Assembly: GCF_932294415.1 (NCBI RefSeq)
Contig: NC_065536.1
Location: forward strand, 4,226,974 to 4,290,973
Origin: Quercus robur
Lineage: Eukaryota; Streptophyta; Magnoliopsida; Fagales; Fagaceae
DNA: 64,000 nucleotides
Direction of reading: 5' to 3'
Below, piece by piece: positions 1-10,354 of this stretch; the first letter of the stretch is position 1; each line of letters opens with the position of its first letter. The translations under genes and the position numbers were made by a program. Below the pieces are notes generated by a model. The model was not told the origin of the DNA, made no database searches, and worked only from the letters and a program-made list of their open reading frames with translations.

Positions 1-226
1 AATTCTAATTCCATGATAGAGTGAGAAATACACGTTTGTTTCTTTGATGCCTAAGAGATGGCACCCCACCAAGAGTGAATATCCAACTAGATGTGGATTT
101 GCTATCACTCACACTAGTAATCCAACTAGAATCTGAATAACCTTCCAACACAGTTGAAAATTCAGAATAAAAGAGTCCCAAACTTATGGTTTTCTTTAAA
201 TAACCAAGAACTCTACCAATTGCTTT

Positions 227-1200
227 CTAGTGATCCACACTTGGATTACTTGTAAATCTAGAAAGTTTGCCCACTAAAAATGATATGTCTAGTCTTGTAC
301 AATACATAGCATTCATCATGCTACCAATAGCACTAGCATACTCAAGCTGTGCTATTGCTCTTCTAGTGTTTTCACCCAACTTTATGCTTCGATCAAAAGG
401 TGTATTTGCTTCTTTTATATTAAGATGTTCAAATCTTTGAAACACTTTCTCAACATAATGAGATTGACATAGTGCAAAACCCTCACTATGTCTTTTAATT
501 TTGATTCCCAAAATAGTATCTACTTCATTTAAATCTTTCATTTGAAACATAGAAGAAAGATACTTTTTGGTTTCATATACACCTATCATATTCGTACCAA
601 ATATGAGCATATCATCCACATAAAGGCATACAATGACTCCATATTCCTTTGTGAATTTGGAATATATATATATATATATATATTTGTCAGAACTATTATG
701 CACAAAGCCATTCGAAAAATTGCTGAGTCAAACTTCTCATGCCATTGTTTTGGAGCTTGTTTCAAGCCATACAAAGACTTGACTAACTTGCAAACTTTCT
801 TTTCATTTCTAGGAAGTACAAAACCCTCAAGTTGTTCCATGTAAACTTCCTTATCAAGATCACCATTTAGGAAAGCTGTCTTAACATCCATTTGATGTAC
901 AATCAACTTATATATGGATGCAAGTGCTAACAACACACAAATAGACGTGATTCTAGCCATCGATGCATAGATATCAAAATGGTCTACTTCTTCCCTTTAT
1001 TTAAAGCCTTTTGTCATTAACCTTGCTTTAAAGGTTTGAATTGATCCATTAGTATTATATTTCTTCTAAATACCCATTTACAACCAATTGGTTTAGAACC
1101 AATAGATAGATCCACTAGGACCCAAGTATTATTGGATAATATTGAGTCCATCTCATCATTTACAACTTCTTTCCAGAAATCCAGAAAGCTGAATCTCTAG
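227..1200 (-). pseudogene. copia reverse transcriptase / start of RNase H region, disrupted
   Basis: Minus-strand frames show the copia RT in order: NNTWVLVDL and GCKWVFRRK near 1070-1150, then VHQMDVKTAFLNGDLDKEVYM and LVKSLYGLKQAPKQWHEKF near 730-905, then the catalytic box VCLYVDDMLIFGTN near 600-650, then LGIKIKR and the connection region up to about 230. A (TA)n microsatellite at 661-684 lies inside the domain just before the YVDD box and shifts the frame, so the two halves sit in different frames. The RNase H part continues beyond base 1. Confidence 0.88.
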
Positions 1201-1436
1201 AAGCCATAGCTTCCTCAAATGTTTTAAGCTCATCCTCTGTGTTAAACACTCTGGGTATTTTATTTAGAACCACTTGTCTATTACCTTCAATTAGGTACAA
1301 TTGAGCTTGATAAGAAATGAAATCTAAACCAAAGTCCTTTACTTTTTTTTAACCTTTAACTCCTTCTTTGTTCACTTGGTGAACCACTTTCAATCCTTTT
1401 AGTACCACTCAAAGTAATATTAGGATTAGAGTCACC

Positions 1437-2300
1437 TTAATATATTTGAGTAGGTATCAAAGCATCCATGGAATCTTTACTGAATTTATCCTCAATAAAC
1501 TCAACATCTCTTGATTTCGCCACTATATTAGAGCTTAAGTCTAATAATCTATATGCCTTTGAATTTTCAACATAACCTACAAACACACTTTTCATAGCTC
1601 TTAATCCTAATTTTGTTCTTTTAGGATCAATCACTCTATAAAAGGCTAAACACCCCTACACTTTGATATAATCAAGGTTTGGTTTCCTTCCATTTTATAA
1701 CTCATATGAAGATACTTTAATTTTCTTGGAAGGTACTCTATTGTGCACATGACAGCTATAAGTAATACCTCTCCCCATAAATTAAATGGGAGCTCTGCAC
1801 TTAAGATCATGGCATTTACCATGTCTACAAAAGTCCCTTTTTTTTTTTTTTTTTTTTTAGCCAAACCATTTTGTTGGGGTGTATAAGGGGCTAAACTTTA
1901 GTGTATTATACCATGTTCCTCACAAAATGTAGAAAAATAATTAGGAAAATATTCACCACCTCTATTGCTTTATAGGATCTTTATTTTCTTATCCTTTTAA
2001 TTTTCTACTTCAGTTTTATAACGTTTGAACATGTCAAAGGATTCATCTTTATTTCTCATTAAATACACATATGTAAATCTAACGAAATCATCAATGAATG
2101 TAATAAAGTACCTTTTACCTCCTCTAGTTAATACACCATTCAATTCACATACATCAAAATGTACAAGTTCAAACATAATAGAATTTCTATCTGACTTAGA
2201 AAAATGTTTCTTTGTCATCTTTGCTTGAATACAAATCTCACATTTCTTTTCACCATCATGCTTATATGAAATCATACCATGCATTGACATAAACTTCAAG
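1437..2300 (-). pseudogene. copia integrase, broken into frames
   Basis: Three minus-strand segments together resemble a copia integrase. Positions 1997-2299 carry the end of the zinc-binding region (KCEICIQAK) and the first part of the catalytic core (FDVCE, then FITFIDDFVRFTYVYLM). Positions 1646-1864 carry the later core (TFVDMVNAMILSAELPFNLWGE). Positions 1437-1634 carry the C-terminal GYV-type domain (KSVFVGYVENSKAYRLLD). The usual basic stretch before TFVDMVN has become a pure lysine tract, encoded by a run of about 22 A on the minus strand at 1838-1859. Frameshifts and stops separate the segments, so no full enzyme can be made. Confidence 0.85.
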
Positions 2301-2427
2301 TATTTGAAATTTAAATGTCCTAATCTAGCATGCTACAAATATGAAGAATCAACAATATAAGCACAACCAGAAACTTCTTTATTAATAATACTTAGTTTTT
2401 ATATGCCATCAGTAGCATATCCCTTTC

Positions 2428-3693
2428 CTACAAATTATCATTCTTGGACAAGATTAACTTGTTTGATTCAAGTACAGTTTTTACACCACTCTTACATAGC
2501 AAATTGGCAGACATAAGATTCTTCTTGATATCGGGTACATGAAAAACATTGGTCAAGATTATCATCTTGCTAGAACTCATCTTCACTTCAACGGTGCCCT
2601 TTCCAAGAACCTTTACTTTATTATGGTTGCCCATCAGTACTTGTTGTTCTATGGAAGACTCATCATAAGTTTTGTACTGCTCCTTGTTGTTGCACATATG
2701 CACTGTTGCACCCGAATCGAACCACCAATCAAAAGGATTTCCAATTACAGCCATATGAATTTCAATGATCATATCAATATGTATGCCACTTACCATAGCA
2801 ACAATGTCCTCAATGACATTCGTTTCAATGACATTGCCTTCTTCATCCTTTTTCTTGTTCTTTAAGAGTTTACATTTGCGAATGTAATCGCCTTTCTTTC
2901 CACAATGGAAACATGCTCGATTCTTCTTGTCCTTGTTGGGATTCTTGGAGTTGTTCTTCTTGAAACCACTCCCACTTTTGTTTACTTTCAAGTGCTTATT
3001 GGTCTTACTCGAACTCCCACTTTGAACATTACTCACATTCACTTTAGAATCGGTGTTAGTTACATCTCTAACCCGACTTTCCTTTTCAATTCGAAGATGC
3101 TGTCCGAATTGTTCTAAAGTGAGATCTTTCGACATATGCAGAAGCTTCTTCCTAAAATTATTCCAACTTGGTGGGAGTTTCGCAATGATTGCACCCACTT
3201 GGAATGATTCATGAATATTGATTGACAAATCACGGAGTTTATTGACCAAAATCTGTAACTCATGCACTTGATCTAAAACTGAGACATTATCAAGCATTTT
3301 ATAATCAAAATACTTTTGAATAATAAACTTATTCGTACCTACTTTCTCAGTTTTGTACTTTGCCTCCAAAGCAATCCAAATCTCCTTCGATGATTTCATT
3401 GATGTGTAGAGATCATAGAGACGATCTGAAAGAGTATTGAGAATGTGCCATTTGCATATCAATTCATCTTCCTCCTGTTTCTTTCTTTGTGCCTTAATCT
3501 CATCAGTATCTTCATTACTCGCAGTACGAAAAGGCATCAAATTCGGGTCCAAGACATAGAAATGTTTTAGTGCAGTAAGTAGGAATTTCATCTTGTCTTT
3601 CCATCGAGAGAAATAGGTTCCATCAAAACAATCTAATTTCACCAACTCATGATTCAACATCTTTAACGTTGAAACACCACTTGTTCCTTCCAT
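2428..3693 (-). CDS. copia gag with protease domain (421 aa ORF)
   Basis: The N-terminal 220 residues match the copia gag capsid-like domain, with the usual order of an LDCFDGTYFSRW-type start, a WHILNTLSDRLYDLY stretch and an EIWIALEAKY stretch. A lysine/asparagine-rich linker follows. The nucleocapsid zinc knuckle reads CFHCGKKGDYIRKC near residue 260; the histidine of the CCHC signature is replaced by aspartate, so metal binding is probably impaired. The aspartic protease active site appears as WWFDSGATVHMC near residue 325, with the DSG triad intact. The ORF ends soon after the protease, and integrase continues in other frames. The gag start at 3693 is the first ATG inside the LTR. The element acts in cytoplasmic virus-like particles of the host cell. 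Confidence 0.92.
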   Translation of the reverse strand: MEGTSGVSTLKMLNHELVKLDCFDGTYFSRWKDKMKFLLTALKHFYVLDPNLMPFRTASNEDTDEIKAQRKKQEEDELICKWHILNTLSDRLYDLYTSMKSSKEIWIALEAKYKTEKVGTNKFIIQKYFDYKMLDNVSVLDQVHELQILVNKLRDLSINIHESFQVGAIIAKLPPSWNNFRKKLLHMSKDLTLEQFGQHLRIEKESRVRDVTNTDSKVNVSNVQSGSSSKTNKHLKVNKSGSGFKKNNSKNPNKDKKNRACFHCGKKGDYIRKCKLLKNKKKDEEGNVIETNVIEDIVAMVSGIHIDMIIEIHMAVIGNPFDWWFDSGATVHMCNNKEQYKTYDESSIEQQVLMGNHNKVKVLGKGTVEVKMSSSKMIILTNVFHVPDIKKNLMSANLLCKSGVKTVLESNKLILSKNDNL

Positions 3694-3715
3694 TGTAGGA
3701 AATATTGTCTAAGAT

Positions 3716-4317
3716 TGTTGGGGATATTACACAAAGTAATAATAGAAGAACAATATTAACATAAAAGACAAACATAAAATATATAACTTAGAGACACTAT
3801 ATCGTTTTCCTTAGACAATATTTGGCCCCCCACACTTTTGTTGCTAAAGGGTTATCACAAATTTGTCTCCAGGATATAACCAAGATGTTGGGTTCTACAA
3901 ATAGCAATTTTGGAGAATGACCACAGGATTTCTTGTGTTTCTCTCAAGTGAACATAAGCCTCTATTTATACCTATAAGGTTATGTTTCATGAAAAGATAC
4001 GTATGAAGAGTTAGTTATTTTTTCAAGTGAACATAAGTCTCTATTCATACCCATAGGGTTATGTTTCATGAAAAGGCACGTATGGAGAGTTAGTTATTTT
4101 TTTATAAAATGGTTAACAAAGATTGAAACCTCTTCAACCTTTCTGAATAATCACCAGAAAATTCTGCAGAAAATTCTAGAAAATTCCAGAAAATTTAGAT
4201 TTTCGAATTTTCACTCAGAAAATTCCAGAACTTGAATTTTCAATTTATGAAACCATATTCTCCAAACTCAAATATCATTATTACAACCTATCCTTGTATA
4301 TACCTATATATACAACA
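3716..4317 (-). repeat. copia 5' LTR (602 bp) with duplicated promoter segment
   Basis: The segment starts TGTTG and ends CAACA when read on the minus strand, a 5-bp inverted terminal repeat typical of LTRs, and lies just upstream of gag. Inside it, 3944-4022 and 4023-4101 are a tandem duplication with a 79-bp period. The first copy holds a good minus-strand TATA box (TATAAATAGAGGC at 3958-3970). The second copy's box is mutated to TATGAATAGAG. Boundaries are inferred from the terminal repeat, since no second LTR is in view. Confidence 0.7.
3958..3970 (-). promoter_or_regulatory. TATA box of copia LTR
   Basis: TATAAATAGAGGC on the minus strand, about 265 bp upstream of the gag start. This is the expected layout for transcription starting inside the LTR and reading through gag. 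A degenerate second copy lies 79 bp upstream in the duplicated segment. Confidence 0.6.
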
Positions 4318-4433
4318 TTTGTTGGGTTTGAGATGGACATGTGAAACTTGTAAGCTCCAGCTAGGGTAATAATTTCATAACCAACATGCCTTTGGTCAGA
4401 TCTTGAGCATGTTCTTTTCCTTATAAAATATAG

Positions 4434-4769
4434 TAACATGTAACTAACCACCAAGCTCGGTGGTTAGTTACATATTATCCTATTTTATTGTGGTCTAGTG
4501 GTCTTGGGTGATGTACAAGATGTGCTGAGTGTGAGGTCCAAGGTTCGAGTCCAAATATGGACTCACTTGGGTTACTTCCCTCAGCCGCTCAAGGTTCATT
4601 AGTGTCCTTCGTTGGGCTGAGAAGTTATGACTCACTATAGTCCCCTGCACCCAAGCAAGGCCTTGAACCCAGCAAGTAGGGTGCTACTATGGTCACATTC
4701 AAATAGGATTGTCATGTTGTTTGCCCACCTACTTATTTTAGTTCATCAAAAAGGATAACATGTAACTAA
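4434..4769 (+). mobile_element. tRNA-derived SINE with 14-bp target-site duplication
   Basis: The pol III A box TGGTCTAGTGG (about 4491) and B box GGTTCGAGTCC (about 4543) are near consensus and correctly spaced. The 14-bp direct repeat TAACATGTAACTAA flanks the element at 4434-4447 and 4756-4769. The body of 308 bp has no homopolymer tail and ends in a short TCAAAAAGG stretch. Oddly, about 45 bp precede the A box, and this leader forms a perfect 15-bp hairpin with the 5' TSD. Known plant SINEs begin about 10 bp before the A box, so the extra leader is unusual. Confidence 0.85.
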
Positions 4770-5722
4770 TTCATAATTTTGAGTTTTGACAGCTAGTTCA
4801 TAGGTATTCAATTTTTTTGATCATTATCTATAAGATAAAGTTTAGCTACAAAAATAGTTGTAACTTAAGATTACAATCTTATTCAATATCATTAACATTA
4901 CTACATATTTTAAAAATATAACCATTGGATTGCATGTTCTTTACGCTCTTAATACACATATCAAAATTTATGCCAATTGGATATTTACTATATAATTTAT
5001 AAGATAACATTTTATGCATAATTTTAAACTACAAAAACTTGCATTTTAAATAATTTATTGATGACATAGAAATAATTTTTAATTTTTTAGAAATTTTACA
5101 AGCGTGGAAAATATAAGAAGAAAATGTAATCCAATTATAAATTTGTCAAAATGTATTACCTTCAATAAAAAGATATTGAATAATTTCGTAGTCTTAAATT
5201 ACAGCCAATTTTGTAACTAACTTTATCATTATCTATACTTGTTCAAATCCATTATTCTATCTATTTTTGTTAAAATCATTATTGAAATTAGGCACAAGAG
5301 ATGCATACACTCACTCAAGAACGGTTATTATTATTATTATTATTATTATTATCAAACTCCTTTTAGTATCAAATTATTCTCATTGGACTAATTTCCAATA
5401 TTCCATTAATCATTTTAAAGGATAGTGTATGGAATAATGGAAGCATTCATAATGAGAATAATTTCCAATCCATTCAAGATGGGTTTTACCCCCACCTTGG
5501 ATCCCAACTATTAAGTGCGAGTTTGGGCTTCTTTCCAATGAAATTTAGTCTTTTTCACAGGTGCGAGTTGGGGCCTCATTCTAATGATATTTATAATTTT
5601 ACCATCATATAAATTTATAATCTTTTTCACAATTTTTGTGTGATGATCTTGTTCATCCAAAATAATCGGAATTTGGTAGCAATGAAGCATATGCTTTGCA
5701 CGTGCCAAGTGAGTTTTGTGGC

Positions 5723-5754
<32 letters not shown>

Positions 5755-6120
5755 CATGCCTAGTGTTTCTATGACATTTTTTTTCATGAGAATATTGTAA
5801 GTTTATTAAGAAGAAGATAAATTTATACATTTTGAGCCACATAGACACAATCATATTAAGATTTTCCTCTATTCAAATTACGTAACAGTCAAATCTCTAG
5901 GCATACTGAGCCAATATATTTCATTTGTTGGTGGATTTCCTTCCCTCTTCACATGTGAAATTTGCACAAATCTAAAATCTTGCAACCTCTAGCATATCAC
6001 TGAGGTGATGTTGTAGATGGCAACTGGTGGGCTGTTTGAGCTGCTTCATCCAATGTCTTCCTCATTAGATTACAGCATTAGGCCCACCAAGTTTAGGGAC
6101 ATTAAAAAAAAAAAAAAAAA

Positions 6121-6151
<31 letters not shown>

Positions 6152-6830
6152 TTAATAATAGACAAAAAGTCACCAAATCATCCATGAGAAGTCCACCATG
6201 TTCGCTTACTTAAATTGTGATTCCAAATCCACTCAACAGATCAAAGTATACAACTGTCTATGCCTATGTTGCTTAGCAGCTTGGATAATTTAATTGGGAT
6301 GAAGCTTGAAAAATGAAAATTTTGAAACTATTATTAATTTTATTTTTAAATAAAACTTATAAATTGATGCAACAATGAATGCGATTAATAACACAAACAT
6401 CATAAAATAAATCTTTTTATTGTTATTTATTGTACTTAATTTGTTAAAAAAATCGATACATTAGTAAGTAAGATGTATGTAGTAAAATTTATAATATTTC
6501 TAGCATTACCAAAATATATATATATATATATATATATTATTTTGTTAATAAAAATTAATCACACTCATTATCATATTTGTTTGTAATATATTTGAAAGTA
6601 CAAAAAATACGAATCTTCACCATCACTGGACAGTCTGGACTGGAGATCAAGAATGATCATAAATCAATCAATTCACCTTTTCTAACATTGCAACTTTTGA
6701 CTTTCCATTGCCCTTAGTTAATGAAGGCTCTCCATTTTCCAATGGGACTATGCTATATGTATTATAGGTTGGATTCATTTGATCACTCAACTCAATGCAA
6801 ATAAATCCCACCAATTCACCTAGACTTTCT
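4770..6830. other. AT-rich intergenic DNA with an inverted dispersed repeat
   Basis: I see no coding region. Positions about 4840-5240 are an inverted, diverged copy of the repeat found at about 38520-38940 and 54420-54810, with the same series of attaching phrases in reverse complement. An (ATT)n microsatellite lies at 5328-5354, a long T tract at 5724-5749, an A tract followed by (CAA)n at 6103-6150, and (TA)n at 6512-6538. Positions 6650-6800 are the immediate upstream region of the gene at 6955; part of it is repeated downstream at 8337-8490. Confidence 0.6.
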
Positions 6831-6872
6831 TATGCAATTAATTCCTAGAGAAATGCAACCCTGGACTCCGCA

Positions 6873-6880
6873 TATAAATA
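6873..6880 (+). promoter_or_regulatory. TATA box of WRN-exonuclease-like gene copy 1
   Basis: TATAAATA, 75 bp upstream of the ATG at 6955, in a context found again at about 35275 in the relic copy (ATATAAAAATCCCC followed by the same TGCAAGTGCTTTT phrase). Two independent occurrences ahead of the same conserved leader support a real core promoter. Confidence 0.6.
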
Positions 6881-6954
6881 CCTATGACCGTGCAAGTGCT
6901 TTCGTTATGAGTTTTCTTTCTAGTGCAAGAAGCACTTGTTTGAATAAGTTCAAC

Positions 6955-7599
6955 ATGATAAACCACTTACCAGTGTCACTCCTGTCAAAAATGGGAAATT
7001 ATGAAATTAAAATACATGGTGAAAAGGTTAAGATTGGTCTAGTCGACAATACTGCTATTGTTGGTGCTAAGATAGATGAGTTAAAATCTTTGTTACAAAC
7101 TCAACAAAATCCTATTGTTGGATTGGACTTTAAGTTTGTAAAGACTAAAGAAAATTCATATAAAGGAAAGATTTTGGTACTGTGTGTTGGGACTTGTTGC
7201 TTGATAATCCAATTACACTGCTTGACCCTTTTTCCTAGAACCATTGCGCAGTTTGTGTCTGATGAGACTATTTGCTATCTGGGAACCGGAATGAGTGAGA
7301 TAGTTCAAGAGCTCTACCGCCACAAATACTATTATCTAAGCGGTACAGGAGAGGTACCTGTAAATTGTAAAACAGGAGTTGCAATCGGCTATTTGGCTGC
7401 TAAAGTTCTGAAGAAAGCCAACATCGAGAAGTCTAATTTAGTATCTTTGGCAGAAGAGGTTGGAATGGATATAAAGGAGCCAATCAGCCGATGCCCTGAT
7501 TGGAGTGCTATAGTGTTCTCAGAAGAAGAGATCAAGTATGCAGTATACAATGCCTATACTTCCTATGTTATTGGGAACAAGCTCTTGGGTATGCTCTAA
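6955..7599 (+). CDS. Werner-exonuclease-like (DEDDy fold) protein, catalytic acids lost
   Basis: The 214-aa single-exon protein matches the plant WRN-exonuclease-like family (3'-5' exonuclease domain, RNase H fold) across its whole length: NYEIKIHG at residues 15-22, NPIVGLDFKFV (Exo I) at 52-62, ILVLCVGTCCLIIQL at 73-87, YLGTGMSEIVQEL (Exo II) at 108-120, and YAVYNAYTSYVIG (Exo III) at 195-207. The family needs D-x-E, D and D. Here D58 remains, but E is K60, the Exo II D is I116 and the Exo III D is N199, so exonuclease activity is not expected. I chose the ATG at 6955, not the in-frame one at 6832, because copy 3 aligns from this ATG and because the TATA box at 6873 lies inside the longer frame. 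Two broken paralogues lie at 47305 and 58370. The gene is either a non-catalytic nucleic-acid-binding protein or drifting; expression is unknown. Confidence 0.82.
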   Translation: MINHLPVSLLSKMGNYEIKIHGEKVKIGLVDNTAIVGAKIDELKSLLQTQQNPIVGLDFKFVKTKENSYKGKILVLCVGTCCLIIQLHCLTLFPRTIAQFVSDETICYLGTGMSEIVQELYRHKYYYLSGTGEVPVNCKTGVAIGYLAAKVLKKANIEKSNLVSLAEEVGMDIKEPISRCPDWSAIVFSEEEIKYAVYNAYTSYVIGNKLLGML

Positions 7600-7800
7600 G
7601 GTCTAAGACTCTTGGGCCATCTTGTCATGTCTATGGGTTTGACAGCTTTCTATGTTTTGTTAGTATGCACATTAGAGCTATGCTACATGTGATTTGTGTA
7701 TTTCAAGCTATTTTAATGAAAATTTTCTGCTTGTGTTTGGTTTGTATTCCATGATATATAATAAATGTTTATTCTGCTTCAATCTTCTCTATTAAATCCT
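7600..7800 (+). other. 3' UTR of WRN-exonuclease-like copy 1
   Basis: The stretch after the stop is conserved with the 3' flanks of the copies at 48063 and 59041 (phrases such as CATGTGATTTGTGTA, and TTTATTCTGCTTCAATCTTCT at the end, are shared). It contains AATAAA at 7760-7765, a plausible poly(A) signal. Beyond it, 7800-8330 holds (TA)n at 8077-8106 and nothing recognisable. Confidence 0.6.
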
Positions 7801-8077
7801 TGCAGATATTTTGACTCTACATGCAACAAACTTGCCCAAGCTTCTGTATACTATAAAGAAATCAAATTATGTAGAGGCGTACAATTGAATCATTGACAGC
7901 GGCAAGAATAATCTGTAATAGCAGAATGCAAAACTTATTCCTTATTGGAATTTTTCTAATCTCATCCTCTATGATTTCTCAAATCCATCATTTCAATCTA
8001 TTTTTTTAAATCATTAATGGAATTTTTGGCACATGCATGCACATGCAGCTCTTTTTGTTTTTATCAAACTCCTTATG

Positions 8078-8109
<32 letters not shown>

Positions 8110-8336
8110 ATATAATTCCATAGTTACAATGAGAAAGGAGGGATTTGAATTATATATATTATAATTCCATATGATCATCTTATATATATATAAAAACTTT
8201 GGAACCATATTTTTTTTTATCATTTGTGTATCAAGACAACTCTAGTTCTAACTAGTGAAAAACAAGTAGTAAGTGTAATCATTAACAGTGGAGTTCTATT
8301 TAAATTTAAGTAAAAAAAAAAAAATTCTAAAGGCCA

Positions 8337-8490
8337 CAAATCAATCACCATTCTAAGTTTCTTAGAATGCATGCATGCATGCAACTTTTGGCTTTCCATT
8401 GCCCTTAGTTATTGAAGGCTCTCTATTTTTTTCCGTTGGAAAAACGTTACTGTATATATATGGTCTGGATTCATTTGATCACACAGCGCT
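8337..8490 (+). repeat. Partial second copy of the 6.66-6.79 kb upstream region
   Basis: CTTTCCATTGCCCTTAGTTA, GAAGGCTCTC and GGATTCATTTGATCAC are shared with 6700-6785, so the region upstream of copy 1 is present again downstream of that gene. No gene body follows this second copy. It marks an older tandem duplication of the locus that lost its gene. Confidence 0.7.
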
Positions 8491-9240
8491 CTAGGAAGTT
8501 AAAGACGCAGGGGAGGGAAGTGCCGCTAGAGGTGAGACTAGGCCGACGGCTACCCTTTATGCTGACGGCAGAGATGGCTATGGGGTGAAGTTGGAGCAAG
8601 TCTGCAAGTGGAAGCAAACATACCGGAGATGGTCGGGTTTCTACTTCCATTTTGTGCCCTACCAAAATAGATGATGAGAGTATAGTTGAAGCCACATATC
8701 TTCTCATTAAGAGCTTTAAGAGGCAGCTTAGATTGCAACGCTACTCCTTGTTGCAATCTAAAGGAAGAAGTCATATGAGGATGAGAATGTGGCGGTAAAA
8801 GAGTTGTTGGATATCATCACTTGCACATAGATCACTACTGGTAATTATGAACAAGTTGATCTTTATGAACGTTGTAAATATGAGTGTGGAAATTGTTGTC
8901 CCTTGAAAAAAATAATAATAAAACAAAAATTGAAACAAATTAAAGTATAAAGGACAAGGATTTCTTGCAAACATGATTATAGGAGTTATTGCATAAAATG
9001 ACAGGTGACAAAAGACTAAAGTGACACAAATCCATAAATCATATGCAAGTCACATAACTTGTTTGGGGTTTAATTCTCCATTAACTCGACTTAACGTTTC
9101 TCTCTATCCCTCTCCCCTCTATGTGTCAAACAGCTTAGGAAAAGTCAAAATCAAAATCATCCTCTTCTCTCTTCAAAATCCATTAGATATTTCTCTATCC
9201 TCCTCCTCCCCTTCTTTTCATTAGAAAGACAGAAATCCTA
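8490..9240. other. Unrecognised segment, possible decayed retroelement
   Basis: 8490-8810 is richer in GC than its surroundings and has short open stretches on the minus strand, but I recognise no family. It contains a small hairpin (AGATTGCAAC with GTTGCAATCT, about 8730-8758). 8810-9240 is AT-rich with no feature I can support. Confidence 0.3.
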
Positions 9241-9697
9241 GCCACATGAACCAGTGGCAGGGCCAGGAATATATTTTGAAGGGACCACATAAAAAATGAT
9301 TAAACAACATTTTTTTTATTTTCTGACAATCAACAATAGTCTAACAATTTTTATACAGCCACACTTTTGTTACAATTTTTTTTTTTTTTTTTTTTTGGCT
9401 ACAATTTGATGATATGTGAGACTACTTTTCATTGACCATTACTTGTACATGAATTTACAATTTTTTCTTTACCATTCACAATTATATATATCAAGATTGT
9501 GGTAAGAGTATGATACAAAAATTGTGTCTATAAACTTTTTCATAGTCTAAAGAAAAATTTTAAATACAATCCAACACTCATTTGCATTAAATAATATAAT
9601 CATATAACCAATCATATATATTTTTTTCAAATTAATAAAATATATTTTGTTCATATGTTATATAATATATATTTATCAATTTAATAAAAAGTTAAAG

Positions 9698-9840
9698 AAA
9701 AGGCACTATAATCACTAGGTCTTGTAGCCTAGTGGGACCCGAATCTCCTTGTAGCCGTTAGCTCGGGGTCCTATCCCCCGCAATAAACAATTATCTTAAA
9801 ATAATAATAATAAAAATAAAAAAAAGGGCACTATAGTTGA
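9698..9840 (+). mobile_element. Short tRNA-derived SINE with TSD
   Basis: A perfect pol III A box (TAGCCTAGTGG, about 9727) is followed by a decayed B box (GGTCCTATCCC, about 9770) and an AATAATAAT/A-rich tail. The direct repeat GGCACTATA at 9702-9710 and 9827-9835, extended by AAAA on the left, brackets a body of about 116 bp. This is the standard structure of a retroposed SINE. Confidence 0.8.
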
Positions 9841-10354
9841 GTTTTTTAACCATACACGTGTGTTGACTCTTTCGAAAGTGTAGCAAATGGTACAAGATTT
9901 TTTACTAGAAATGTGTGGTCACCGGCCTCTTGGAAAGTGGAGCAAATCGAACAATAATTTTTTATTAGAATTAAATCTGTCTTTCTGTGGAGGACCTTAC
10001 TTTAAAAACCAAGTCAACCGGACTAAGAGGGAGAGAGAAAAAAATTTTGAGAAAAATTAAGGAAAAACTCACACTGGGGAGGAGAGACAGAGTTTGAGGA
10101 AGGCCAAAGGAGTCTCATCCGTGGTATAGGTGGTCTCATTTTTCGAAGGTGAATGAGAAGCGAGCACGGACACAGGAAAGAGAGATTTTTTTTTTTTTAA
10201 ATGAGGAATGAGCTAAAATATTTTAAAACTATTTTTCTTTTGATGAAAAGATTGCTAGAAACCATCTTTCTTTTTCCTTGTATTTTATGAGAGAATTGTT
10301 AAATAAATTAACATAAATTTTAAACTGGAGGATTGGAGGGCTAGAAGTGTATAT

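Larger units (their letters stand above)
1..4317 (-). mobile_element. Ty1/copia LTR retrotransposon, cut by window edge
   Basis: Read on the minus strand, the order is LTR, gag, protease, integrase, reverse transcriptase, RNase H. This order (integrase before RT) defines the Ty1/copia superfamily. Only one LTR is present, because the 3' end lies beyond base 1. The coding region is broken into several frames between gag and RT, so the copy is not autonomous as it stands. No primer-binding site of the usual initiator-Met type is visible between the LTR edge at 3715 and the gag start at 3693, and that gap is unusually short. Lower strand is certain; the outer LTR boundary is inferred. Confidence 0.93.

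Noticed and set aside
4491-4560. Functional tRNA gene
   Set aside because: A and B boxes are good, but the acceptor stem does not pair, and TSDs mark it as a SINE.
6832-6954. Longer N-terminus for the gene at 6955 (41 extra residues)
   Set aside because: The extension overlaps the TATA box at 6873, and copy 3 aligns only from the ATG equivalent to 6955.
9375-9410. Tail-only insertion between two TACAATTT repeats around a T tract
   Set aside because: The repeat is only 8 bp and T-rich, so chance or slippage cannot be excluded.
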